A stretch of DNA of 7,114 bases from Phycisphaerae bacterium (GTDB taxonomy: Bacteria; Planctomycetota; Phycisphaerae; Phycisphaerales; SM1A02), in contig NYVS01000058.1 in the NCBI GenBank assembly GCA_002684755.1, positions 40,592-47,705 on the forward strand. The letters run 5' to 3'. Position 1 is the first letter of the stretch; the number at the start of each line of letters is the position of its first letter. The notes under the pieces were generated by a model. It had not been told where the DNA came from. It saw only the letters and a list, made by a program, of their open reading frames with translations, and ran no database searches. The position numbers and the translations under genes are program-made. Below, piece after piece: positions 1-6,730 of this stretch.

Positions 1-1499
1 CGGCCCGAGCGGGCCGAGGCGATGAGCGTCTCGTCGGGAATGCCGCCGGCGAGGAACGCCGCGAGCCGCCCCGCCACCGCGTATCCGTCGAGCGGAACCG
101 ATCGATCCGCATCGGGCTCGACGCCATCGCGCGGGGATTCGATGCGGTAGAGGAACTCGGGACTCGCGATCGCATAGACGACGAGCGTCTGCATCAACGC
201 GACACGCGTCGGCGCACCGCCCTCCGGACTCGCCGAAGGCGTCGCCGCGATCACGCGATCAGCGATCCGACGGGCCTCGTCGGCATCGATTCGCCGGCCC
301 CAGCTGCGCTCGAGAAGCCACCGCGACGCCCGCGCGATCCCCGTCCGACGATCGCCGTCCCGGAGTCGCGCCGCAAGCGATCGCTGCAGGTCGCCCGGCT
401 GAGGCGGATCGAGCGGACCGACCAGTCGGATCTCGGCCACGAACGCGTTGCGGTCCTCGCCGGGATCGTCCGCGGTCCGCGCTCGATAGAAGTCGTTCAG
501 GAACGCCGCGGAAAGTTCGACGGCGGCCTCGTCATGTTCGAATTCGAACCGTTCGACCACCGGACGGGCCATCGTCGCCGGCACGGCGATCCGGGTCATC
601 GACTCCCCCGCCCGACGGAGGTCGAATCGAACCGGCTCGTCGCCCGCCTGCTGGCCGCCCAGCAGGAACTCGGCTCGGTAGCGGCCGGGGCGAGGAACAT
701 CGAACGTGGCCCGAACGCGGCCGCGGGTGGTGAGCACCTGGCCATCCCCGCGACTTCGGCCGCCGGAGAGGCGGGCCCCCTTCGCGATCCGGACCTCCGG
801 CGCCGCCGTCTCGGGATCGAAGATCACCTTGCGTGCGACCGCCTCCGCGAGGTCCACCAGTTTCTCGAAGAGGAGCGGACTGGTCGCGAGGACCTCCCCC
901 AGATGGTCGAAACCGTGTCCGACGTCGTCCGCCGGCAGTCCGGAGACGTCCACCCGCTCGCCGAAGACCGCCTCGATCGCATTCCCGAGCTCGTGTCGAT
1001 TCAGTCGGCGGAGCACCACGTCCGGCACGCCGGCGCCGACCGCACGTTCGCCGAGGAGCCCGCCGAGCACCCGGATCCCCTGCCGGTATTCCTCGTCGTT
1101 CGGTCGATCCGATGGTGCCGGTTCGTCGCCGTCGTGAAGACGTGGCGGCGGCATGTCACGGGCCCGGAGTCGATCACGAACCGCCAGCAGCAGCGATGGG
1201 TCGACGTCGTCCAACGTCGTCGCGTCGGCGAGCCGGCGGAGATCGACGCCGCCTTCCGCCGTGGCGCCGCGATGACAGTCGACGCAGTGGATGTCGATCG
1301 TCTCGGCGAAGATCGCCTCGGCGTCCGGATCACCGGATGATTCACCGCCTCGGCCGGATCCCACCGCGACTTCGACCGAGTGCGCCGCCTGGAGCCGGGC
1401 CGAGAACGTCGATGCGATCGGCGGGATCGCGACGCAGCATCCGAGGATCGCCACGACGAGCGATCGAGGACCGGTCGGACCGGAGCGCCGTCCCCGCAT
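1..1499 (-). CDS. Planctomycete c-type cytochrome, PSCyt1/DUF1587/DUF1595/DUF1592 (partial, C-terminus missing)
   Basis: The frame is open from an ATG at 1499 to the left edge, giving 499 residues without the C-terminus. A basic N-terminus (MRGRRSGP) precedes a short hydrophobic run at about 13-30, so it is exported; I18-L19-G20-C21 could also be a lipobox. A haem c motif CVDCH (C72, C75, H76) starts a PSCyt1-type domain (about 68-120) that ends in DMPPP around M116. DUF1587 follows at about 160-225 (LNRHELGNAIEAVFG, then the GHGFDHLGEVLATSPLLFEKL block). Residues 236-360 form a beta-rich, CBM60-like segment. DUF1595 (about 375-420) and the start of DUF1592 (about 425-499, with ASPEFLYRIE) come next; DUF1588 and DUF1585 probably lie beyond the edge. 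In-frame GTG codons at 1502 and 1508 are alternative starts; the one at 1508 overlaps the upstream TGA as GTGA and has a weak GGGA upstream. The family assignment is firm, but its biochemical function is not established. Confidence 0.9.
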   Translation of the reverse strand, partial: MRGRRSGPTGPRSLVVAILGCCVAIPPIASTFSARLQAAHSVEVAVGSGRGGESSGDPDAEAIFAETIDIHCVDCHRGATAEGGVDLRRLADATTLDDVDPSLLLAVRDRLRARDMPPPRLHDGDEPAPSDRPNDEEYRQGIRVLGGLLGERAVGAGVPDVVLRRLNRHELGNAIEAVFGERVDVSGLPADDVGHGFDHLGEVLATSPLLFEKLVDLAEAVARKVIFDPETAAPEVRIAKGARLSGGRSRGDGQVLTTRGRVRATFDVPRPGRYRAEFLLGGQQAGDEPVRFDLRRAGESMTRIAVPATMARPVVERFEFEHDEAAVELSAAFLNDFYRARTADDPGEDRNAFVAEIRLVGPLDPPQPGDLQRSLAARLRDGDRRTGIARASRWLLERSWGRRIDADEARRIADRVIAATPSASPEGGAPTRVALMQTLVVYAIASPEFLYRIESPRDGVEPDADRSVPLDGYAVAGRLAAFLAGGIPDETLIASARSG

Positions 1500-1504
1500 C
1501 ACGC

Positions 1505-2965
1505 TCACGCGTCGGATTCCCGGAAGACGAGATCGCGCAGTCCATCCGGCGCGGGGAGCGCCTCCGCATCATCGCCGTCCATCGCCTCGATGAACGGTCG
1601 AAGCGGCGCGGGCGAGCCCTCGGCCTTCGCCGCCTCGACCGCCGCGGTCCACTCGGCACGTCGATCGTCGTCGAAGATCCGCTCCCAGAACGCGACCTCC
1701 GCGAGATCCTGTCCGACCAGTTCGACCTCGCCGAAGATCGCACGCTGCATCGAAGCGTCGGGAACCGCCCAGTTCGCGTGGAAGACCGGTGGCGTCATGC
1801 GCCGCCGCTGGGAGGGCGGATAGATCCGCGTGGTGAAGGAGACCGTCCCGAGACTCTCGTCCCAGGTGCCGTTGGTGAGGAACGGCTCGCCCTCGGTGCG
1901 GAGCACCACTTCACTCTCCAACGGACGTTCCCCCCCGCCGATCGGAATGCCGAACGGCCCGGGCAGGTCGATCGACCGGTCGCCCTTCCGCAGCCTCGCC
2001 TTGTCCGCCTCGGGAATCGCCGGCGACTCGATCATGAGCTCCACCGCATCCTTCGACGTGTTGACCCACCACAGGAACGCCAGCCCGGTCAGGATCAACT
2101 TCTGGTTGCCGGGTCCGATCTCGCCGGGGTCCGCCCCCGGGACGAATCGGGCCACGCTCCGCTTGACGATGGGATCGGCCAGCTCCTTGCGGGTCCACGC
2201 ACGCTCGCCGGCGGAGACCCAGCCGTCGATTCCGGAGAGCAGCGTCAACTGCCCCTCCCAGGGCTCGACCCATCCGCGTTCGACCGCGAATCCGACCAAT
2301 GGCGCGAACACCTGGACCTGGAACCACTCGTCATCGGTGCGCGGCCCTCTTTCCTGCGGCGGGCGGAAACGGGTGTCGATGCGCTGGCCCTGCTGGACGT
2401 ACCCACCGGCGTTGAATCGCAGGAAGGCGCTCATCGCGTCGGGCAGCATCTCCTCCTCGGCGAACCGCCGCCATTCGACCCGTGCGTCCTCCTCCTCGAT
2501 CCTCGACTCGAAGAAGCTGATCGCGAATCGGATCCACAGTTCGCCGGCGTTCATTCGATCTCGAAAAGCGGTCCAGTCGTCGCGGGCGGCCCCGAACTGC
2601 TCGACGTAGTAGTACGCCGTGCCGAAGTTTCCGGGCAGGCTCGACCAGCCGTTCCGATTGCCGATCTCGCTCGGCAGATCGCGTTCGGCGAAGACGCCTT
2701 CGAATCGGACGCCGTCCCTGCCGCCCGCGCGATCGGTCGGGGCCGTCTCATACGCTTCGGAGAGCCGCCCGATCTCGTCTCGATTCGAGCGATTGGTCTC
2801 GAAGATCCGCTCCGGCCCGGCCTCACCCGCCACCATCTCCACCTTCACCTGCTTGTTGGTGCATCCGAGGAGAAGGACTCCCGCAACCACCGACGTCACG
2901 CCGAGGCGTACGAGGTGGAAGCCCGGAGTGCGCGGAGACGAAACGGCTTTGGAACGGTGCGTCAT
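1505..2965 (-). CDS. Predicted lipoprotein of unknown family, 486 aa
   Basis: A basic N-terminus and the hydrophobic run LVRLGVTSVVAGVLLLG end at C35 in an LLGC lipobox, so I predict a lipid-anchored protein outside the cytoplasmic membrane. I do not recognise the family. The mature part is rich in acidic and aromatic residues. It has an aromatic patch at 115-125 (GTAYYYVEQF), a Trp/Glu-rich region at about 140-240, one moderately hydrophobic stretch at 290-302 (LILTGLAFLWWVN) that looks too short and isolated to be a sure membrane segment, and a charged C-terminal region with probable helices from about 415. There is no CxxCH, no obvious catalytic signature and no clear internal repeat. It starts 85 bp after the methyltransferase, with a TAGAAT box just before the ATG and no clear ribosome binding site. 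It ends 5 bp before the ATG of the DUF1592 cytochrome, or overlaps its GTG alternative by 4 bp, so the two are probably co-translated. The coding call is strong; the function is unknown. Confidence 0.86.
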   Translation of the reverse strand: MTHRSKAVSSPRTPGFHLVRLGVTSVVAGVLLLGCTNKQVKVEMVAGEAGPERIFETNRSNRDEIGRLSEAYETAPTDRAGGRDGVRFEGVFAERDLPSEIGNRNGWSSLPGNFGTAYYYVEQFGAARDDWTAFRDRMNAGELWIRFAISFFESRIEEEDARVEWRRFAEEEMLPDAMSAFLRFNAGGYVQQGQRIDTRFRPPQERGPRTDDEWFQVQVFAPLVGFAVERGWVEPWEGQLTLLSGIDGWVSAGERAWTRKELADPIVKRSVARFVPGADPGEIGPGNQKLILTGLAFLWWVNTSKDAVELMIESPAIPEADKARLRKGDRSIDLPGPFGIPIGGGERPLESEVVLRTEGEPFLTNGTWDESLGTVSFTTRIYPPSQRRRMTPPVFHANWAVPDASMQRAIFGEVELVGQDLAEVAFWERIFDDDRRAEWTAAVEAAKAEGSPAPLRPFIEAMDGDDAEALPAPDGLRDLVFRESDA

Positions 2966-2971
2966 GCTTCG

Positions 2972-2977
2972 ATTCTA
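2972..2977 (-). promoter_or_regulatory. Possible -10 box (TAGAAT) for a leaderless lipoprotein transcript
   Basis: On the minus strand TAGAAT matches the TATAAT consensus at five of six positions, and six bases (CGAAGC) separate it from the ATG at 2965. A start site about seven bases downstream would fall on the A of the ATG, giving a leaderless mRNA, which fits the missing Shine-Dalgarno sequence. No convincing -35 box is seen: TCGAAC at 16-bp spacing matches only three of six positions. The promoter is therefore tentative. Confidence 0.25.
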
Positions 2978-3028
2978 TCCATCCCGATCCCCCGTTCGAC
3001 CGCGTCGAGGCCTTGAAACCCGCTGATC

Positions 3029-3040
3029 CGACCCGGGTCG
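3029..3040. repeat. 12-bp perfect palindrome CGACCCGGGTCG
   Basis: This perfect dyad lies 10 bases beyond the methyltransferase stop codon, in the 85-bp gap before the lipoprotein gene. It has no spacer, so as RNA it makes only a 4-bp stem with a 4-base loop. No T-run follows on the minus strand. It could be an operator-like half-site pair or a weak processing or termination signal; the sequence does not decide. Confidence 0.3.
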
Positions 3041-3050
3041 CGGTGGCTCC

Positions 3051-3737
3051 TCAGCCGACGTCGACCGCCGCGGGCCCTCGAAAGGCCCGGACGAGCCAGG
3101 ATCGGGCCCCGCCGTCGTGACCGAGGGTCTCGTACCGGGTCTTCTCGATCGAGTCGATGCGGAGTCCCGCCGCTTCGATCGCGGACACGAGTTCCTCCCG
3201 CGCCAACCGCCTCGGACCACCGGGACGGGTCTCCTCGGTGCTGAACACGATGAAGATCGCCGTGCCTCCGGGGCGGAGGGCGTCATGGACGATCTGCAGG
3301 TAACCGGGGCGATCCACGTCGGAGAAGACGTGCATGACCCCCGCATCCAGCACGCAACCATGCTCTGGTGATGGGCCGTCCGTCCGCAGATCGGCGACCT
3401 CGAATCGAACCCGATCATCGACGCCCGCCTTCCGGCCGGCGACGGCGGCACCTTCGACCGCCTCGGGAACCGCATCCACCGCGAGGATCTCGAGCGTCGG
3501 ATGAGCCTCCGCGATCGCGATGGCGTTCTCACCGGTCCCGCAGCCCGCATCGAACAGGGGCCCTTCGAGAAACCAACCACGTTCGATCGCGGTCAGCACC
3601 GCGGGCTGCGGTCGCCCCGTCACCCACAAGGCCTTCGAACGCCGGTAGACGTCGTGGAACACCTCGTGAGGAACACCTTCGGCTCCGGGCGGCGGCGGAA
3701 TCCGCCCCGGATTCGAGGAACGCCGCTCGTCGGTCAT
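3051..3737 (-). CDS. Class I SAM-dependent methyltransferase, 228 aa
   Basis: The protein has the Rossmann-type methyltransferase signatures in order. Motif I is FDAGCGTGE at 62-70, which binds S-adenosylmethionine. The acidic end of strand 2 is in AVDAVPEAVE (86-95, D88). EVADLRT at 113-119 (D116) probably contacts the adenine side. DAGVMHVFSD at 131-140 is the strand 4 region, and LRPGG at 154-158 follows. The WVTGRPQPAV stretch (38-47) and the FSTEE...GGPRRLAREEL block (165-183) resemble Methyltransf_25/TPMT-like methyltransferases of unassigned substrate. Length is normal for the fold, and no signal peptide or membrane segment is seen, so it is cytoplasmic. Its ATG overlaps the stop of the upstream haem protein as ATGA, and no Shine-Dalgarno sequence precedes it, which suggests translational coupling. 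The substrate (small molecule or protein) cannot be read from the sequence. Confidence 0.92.
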   Translation of the reverse strand: MTDERRSSNPGRIPPPPGAEGVPHEVFHDVYRRSKALWVTGRPQPAVLTAIERGWFLEGPLFDAGCGTGENAIAIAEAHPTLEILAVDAVPEAVEGAAVAGRKAGVDDRVRFEVADLRTDGPSPEHGCVLDAGVMHVFSDVDRPGYLQIVHDALRPGGTAIFIVFSTEETRPGGPRRLAREELVSAIEAAGLRIDSIEKTRYETLGHDGGARSWLVRAFRGPAAVDVG

Positions 3738-6673
3738 GGCGGGCGCTGGAACGCCGGATCGGTGGCGTCCCCTCCGGACCGCATGTACGCCAGCAGGTCG
3801 AGGATCTCGTCCATCGTCGCGGTGTCCACCAGTCCCGCCGGCATCGGCGTCACCGCGGTCTGCGCCGTGATCTCCTCGAGTGGTATCTCGACCCGGAGGG
3901 TGCCGGTCCGCGGATCGGGTGCGACCGCGAGCACGTCGCCCTGCACGCCGATCGGGAGTCCGATCACCGGATCGCCGTCGCCACGCTCGACCAGGACGCC
4001 GGCGTACTGGTCGGAAAGATCACGCTCGGGTTCGATGATCGCGACCAGGAGATCGTGCGGCGAGAAACGCCCGCCCGCTCCGGTCAGATCGGGTCCGTAG
4101 GCGATCCCCGTCTCGCCGACCTTGTGACAGGCCGCACATTGAAGCGACTCGTACATCGCCTCGCCGCGGCTGAAGTCGCGACCCGCGTGGACGCGGGCGA
4201 GATGGGTCGAGAAGTCGTCGACGGACCACGCTCGCACGAAGTTCCGCACCTCCGCCGCGGCCCGACGTTCCCGCGCGGCGTCGGCCCGCATCGCGAGGGC
4301 GGTCGTGGCATCGGGGCCGAGGCGCTCGGCGAGGTCGCTCCGAATCTTCGCGACGAACCCGGGGAGGCTCGCCCCGCCGGCGTAGGCCGTGGCGCGATCC
4401 AGCGCGTCCATCGCCCGTCGTCGCGTGGATTCGTCCCATCCGCGTTTCTGCAGGCGCAGGGCATGAAGGAAGACGATCGCCGTCTCCTGATCTCCGGCCG
4501 ACTCGATCAACGAGAGCGTCGGCTCCACCACGCCGGCCGCATCGAGCGCGACGAGGACCTCCACCATGCTCCGGTCGACCGCGAGCTCACCGGTGGGATA
4601 CACGGGTTCGAGCAGTTCGACGATCCGATCCCGGTACTCGGGTTCGAGCGGCCCGTGCCGGGTGATCAGCAGGGCGAGCACGCGGGCCAGCCGCAGCCGG
4701 CCGTCCGTGCCGTCGTCCTCGAAGGACATCTCCTCGATGCGGTCGAGACCACGAAGCGCATCCGCGCGGTCGCCGACCCGCATCACCGCGATCGCCGCCT
4801 CCCAGCCCCCGCCGTCGGCGGGGGCGTCGAGCAGCATCGCGACGACGTCGTCGTCGGTATCGGTGAAACAGCCCGGCTCCCCGTCGCGAGCGGCGACGAG
4901 GGCGCGTTCCACGCCGATTCTCGCTGCATATCGAATGGCCGGGTCGGCGTCACCGAGGGCGTCGACCAGCGTCTCCTGATCAAGGGCTTCCGGGTCTCGA
5001 TGCGATGCCTCGATCGAACGCCGACGCGCGATCGCGGGCGACACCGTCGAGTCGAATCCGACCGGCGCCGCGGCGTTCTCCCCGATCCACCGCACGCGAT
5101 AGAGCCCGGACTGCGATCCGCGTCCACCGGTGGTCAGGTACATCGCACCGTCCGGACCGAAGGCGAAGTCGGTGACGTTGAAGGGCCGACCTTCGAGGAA
5201 CGGCACCGCGGTCGCGGCGTGACTCGCACCCTCGGACTCCAGATCGACCGCGATGACGCGACCGTACGCCCAGTCGCCGAGGTACATCCGGTCCCGCCAC
5301 GGCGAAGGGAACGCAGAACGATGCCCGCTCACCACGCCCGTCGGACTCCCTGCGTCCATCTCGAGGGCCGCCGGCCGCGCATCCGGCGATTCGACCGGCC
5401 ACTTCACGCTTCCGCCCCGCCAGCCGAACTCGCCGCCCGAGACCACGTGCACGAATCGAGGACTCCGGTACCACGGGGCCCCGATGTCCCATTCCATGTC
5501 CGCGTCGTAGGTGAAGAGTTCGCCGTCCGCGGTGAAGTCGAGGTCGTAGGGGTTCCGGAATCCACCCGCGACGATCTCCCACTCGGCCCCGTCGAGATCG
5601 GTGCGAAGCACCAGGCCGCCCGGCGCCATCTTGCCGACCGCATGGCCGCGGGGATCCCAGATCCGCTCGAGCACGGTGTCCTCCGACCAGTTCGCGTGCG
5701 GGCTGGTCTCCGCGATCGCCTCCGGCGTCACGCAGTAGTTCCCGATCGCGGTCCAGATCATGCCGTCGGGTCCGAGCACCAGTCCGTGTGGGCCGTGCTC
5801 CGAACCGTTGCCGTACGCCGCCAGGTGTTCCGCGACCTCGAAGCGGTCGTCGCCGTCGCGATCCTGCAGTCGCCAGAGACCGCCGGCGCGACCGGGATCG
5901 TCGACCACGCTCGCGTAGAGATCGTCACCGACGAAGAGCAGTCCGTGGGCGCGACCGACCGATTCGTGCAGTCGTTCGACGACGACCTCGGATCCGGCGT
6001 TCTCCGGAATCGAGATCCGCTGGAGCGGGCCGTACTGCGGGGACACCACGATCCGCCCCCGCGGATCGACGGTCATCGAACTCCACGAGCCTTCTCCCGG
6101 CTGCGAGGAATGGAGCAGTTCGACGGCGAAACCCTCGGGAACCGAGATCGCCTCCACCGGCGTGGCCACCTTCACCGCGAAGGGATCCTTCCACGGACCC
6201 TTCGGCGCCGAGGTCGGCCCGAAGTCGACGAGATCGACCGGCGTCGCGACGCCCCCCGCCAGTCGGCTCGCGGTCCACGAATCATCGGTGACGAATCGCC
6301 GACCACCGTCGGGACCTTCGATCAGGATCACCGCCGCCAGACCCGCCGGACCGCCGTCGTTGGTGCAGTCGAAGCGGATGGTGCGGTCACCGGCCGCGGG
6401 ATTCGCGATCTCCACTTCCCCGGTCCGGGACCAGTCGCTTCCACGAAGAAGGAATTCATCGTCGAGGTGCAGCGTGAACCGGTTGTCCGCCGCCGCCCGG
6501 ACGAGCATGCGCGTCGCCCCCTCGGGAATCACGATCTCACGTTCGAATCGACCCCGTTCGCCCGCGACCTCGTCGGCGGACACCCAGATCCACCTCGGCA
6601 CGGCATCGTCCGCGCGGAACGGCGTCGGCAGGAAGGAGAGGACGAACGTGACCAGCAGGATTGAGTTCAGCAT
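3734..6673 (-). CDS. Secreted PVC-type haem-binding (CxxCH) beta-propeller protein with N-terminal carbohydrate-binding-like domain, 979 aa
   Basis: This is a predicted periplasmic multidomain c-type cytochrome. A signal peptide covers about 1-21 (hydrophobic core, cleavage near FRA-DD), unusually without a basic residue before the core. Residues 26-140 look like a galactose-binding/rhamnosidase-N-type beta sandwich (WIWVSADE, ADNRFTLHLDD, NDGGPAGLAA, TDDSW). Residues about 175-530 form a TIGR02604-like beta-propeller with GPHGLVLGPDGMIW (294-307), GGFRNPYDLDF (370-380), the ADMEWDIGAPWYRS block (391-404) and a last blade at 503-528. HEAT-like helices span about 560-820. The C-terminal TIGR02603-like haem domain has CAACH (C846, C849, H850); M944 in TPMPAGL is the likely distal haem ligand. 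The ATG is fixed by an in-frame TAG four codons upstream. A GAGGG directly abuts the ATG, and a hairpin covers this region. The stop overlaps the methyltransferase ATG. Homologues are often called membrane-bound dehydrogenases, but the substrate is unknown. Confidence 0.94.
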   Translation of the reverse strand: MLNSILLVTFVLSFLPTPFRADDAVPRWIWVSADEVAGERGRFEREIVIPEGATRMLVRAAADNRFTLHLDDEFLLRGSDWSRTGEVEIANPAAGDRTIRFDCTNDGGPAGLAAVILIEGPDGGRRFVTDDSWTASRLAGGVATPVDLVDFGPTSAPKGPWKDPFAVKVATPVEAISVPEGFAVELLHSSQPGEGSWSSMTVDPRGRIVVSPQYGPLQRISIPENAGSEVVVERLHESVGRAHGLLFVGDDLYASVVDDPGRAGGLWRLQDRDGDDRFEVAEHLAAYGNGSEHGPHGLVLGPDGMIWTAIGNYCVTPEAIAETSPHANWSEDTVLERIWDPRGHAVGKMAPGGLVLRTDLDGAEWEIVAGGFRNPYDLDFTADGELFTYDADMEWDIGAPWYRSPRFVHVVSGGEFGWRGGSVKWPVESPDARPAALEMDAGSPTGVVSGHRSAFPSPWRDRMYLGDWAYGRVIAVDLESEGASHAATAVPFLEGRPFNVTDFAFGPDGAMYLTTGGRGSQSGLYRVRWIGENAAAPVGFDSTVSPAIARRRSIEASHRDPEALDQETLVDALGDADPAIRYAARIGVERALVAARDGEPGCFTDTDDDVVAMLLDAPADGGGWEAAIAVMRVGDRADALRGLDRIEEMSFEDDGTDGRLRLARVLALLITRHGPLEPEYRDRIVELLEPVYPTGELAVDRSMVEVLVALDAAGVVEPTLSLIESAGDQETAIVFLHALRLQKRGWDESTRRRAMDALDRATAYAGGASLPGFVAKIRSDLAERLGPDATTALAMRADAARERRAAAEVRNFVRAWSVDDFSTHLARVHAGRDFSRGEAMYESLQCAACHKVGETGIAYGPDLTGAGGRFSPHDLLVAIIEPERDLSDQYAGVLVERGDGDPVIGLPIGVQGDVLAVAPDPRTGTLRVEIPLEEITAQTAVTPMPAGLVDTATMDEILDLLAYMRSGGDATDPAFQRPP

Positions 6674-6676
6674 CCC

Positions 6677-6694
6677 TCGATGCTACCGCATCGA
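6677..6694 (-). repeat. Perfect 7-bp hairpin in the leader of the haem-propeller gene
   Basis: The plus strand reads TCGATGC, loop TACC, GCATCGA, a perfect inverted repeat. In the mRNA it is a 7-bp stem with a GGUA loop, three bases before the start codon at 6673. Its 3' arm contains part of the only purine-rich GAGGG near the start. No U-run follows, so it is not an ordinary terminator. A role in limiting ribosome access is inference. Confidence 0.45.
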
Positions 6695-6703
6695 ACCGCG
6701 GCC

Positions 6704-6720
6704 CCGGAGCGCAGATCCGG
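6704..6720 (-). repeat. Weak 5-bp inverted repeat after the small upstream gene
   Basis: CCGGA and TCCGG face each other across a 7-base loop, 10 bases beyond the stop codon at 6731. The stem is short and lacks a T-run on either strand, so I cannot call it a terminator; it could be chance in GC-rich DNA. Confidence 0.2.
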
Positions 6721-6730
6721 TGATTGGGAT

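Noticed and set aside
534..1340. Plus-strand open frame of 268 codons.
   Set aside because: It lies wholly within the minus-strand DUF1587/DUF1592 gene, whose frame carries the CxxCH and DUF1587 signatures.
1911..2327. Minus-strand frame of 138 codons inside the lipoprotein gene.
   Set aside because: It is Arg/Gly-rich and shifted relative to the lipoprotein frame, which is open and protein-like across the same interval.
833..3016. A 727-codon open frame on the plus strand, opposite the lipoprotein and the start of the DUF1592 gene.
   Set aside because: It has low-complexity Arg/Pro-rich composition at its start, crosses two genes and an intergenic gap on the other strand, and matches no family.
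2975..3580. Minus-strand frame of 201 codons overlapping the methyltransferase.
   Set aside because: It is Ser/Arg/Pro-rich out-of-frame translation; the methyltransferase frame here carries all the expected SAM-binding motifs.
3368..6664. A 1098-codon open frame on the plus strand, opposite the haem-propeller gene.
   Set aside because: Its translation is rich in Arg, His and Pro, with no domain. The opposite strand encodes recognisable domains with a haem motif over the same interval. Long antisense frames are common in GC-rich genes with strong third-position bias.
6674..6730. Possible rho-independent terminator between the small gene and the haem-propeller gene.
   Set aside because: Two inverted repeats are present, but neither is followed by a T-run on the transcribed strand, and the larger one abuts the next start codon.
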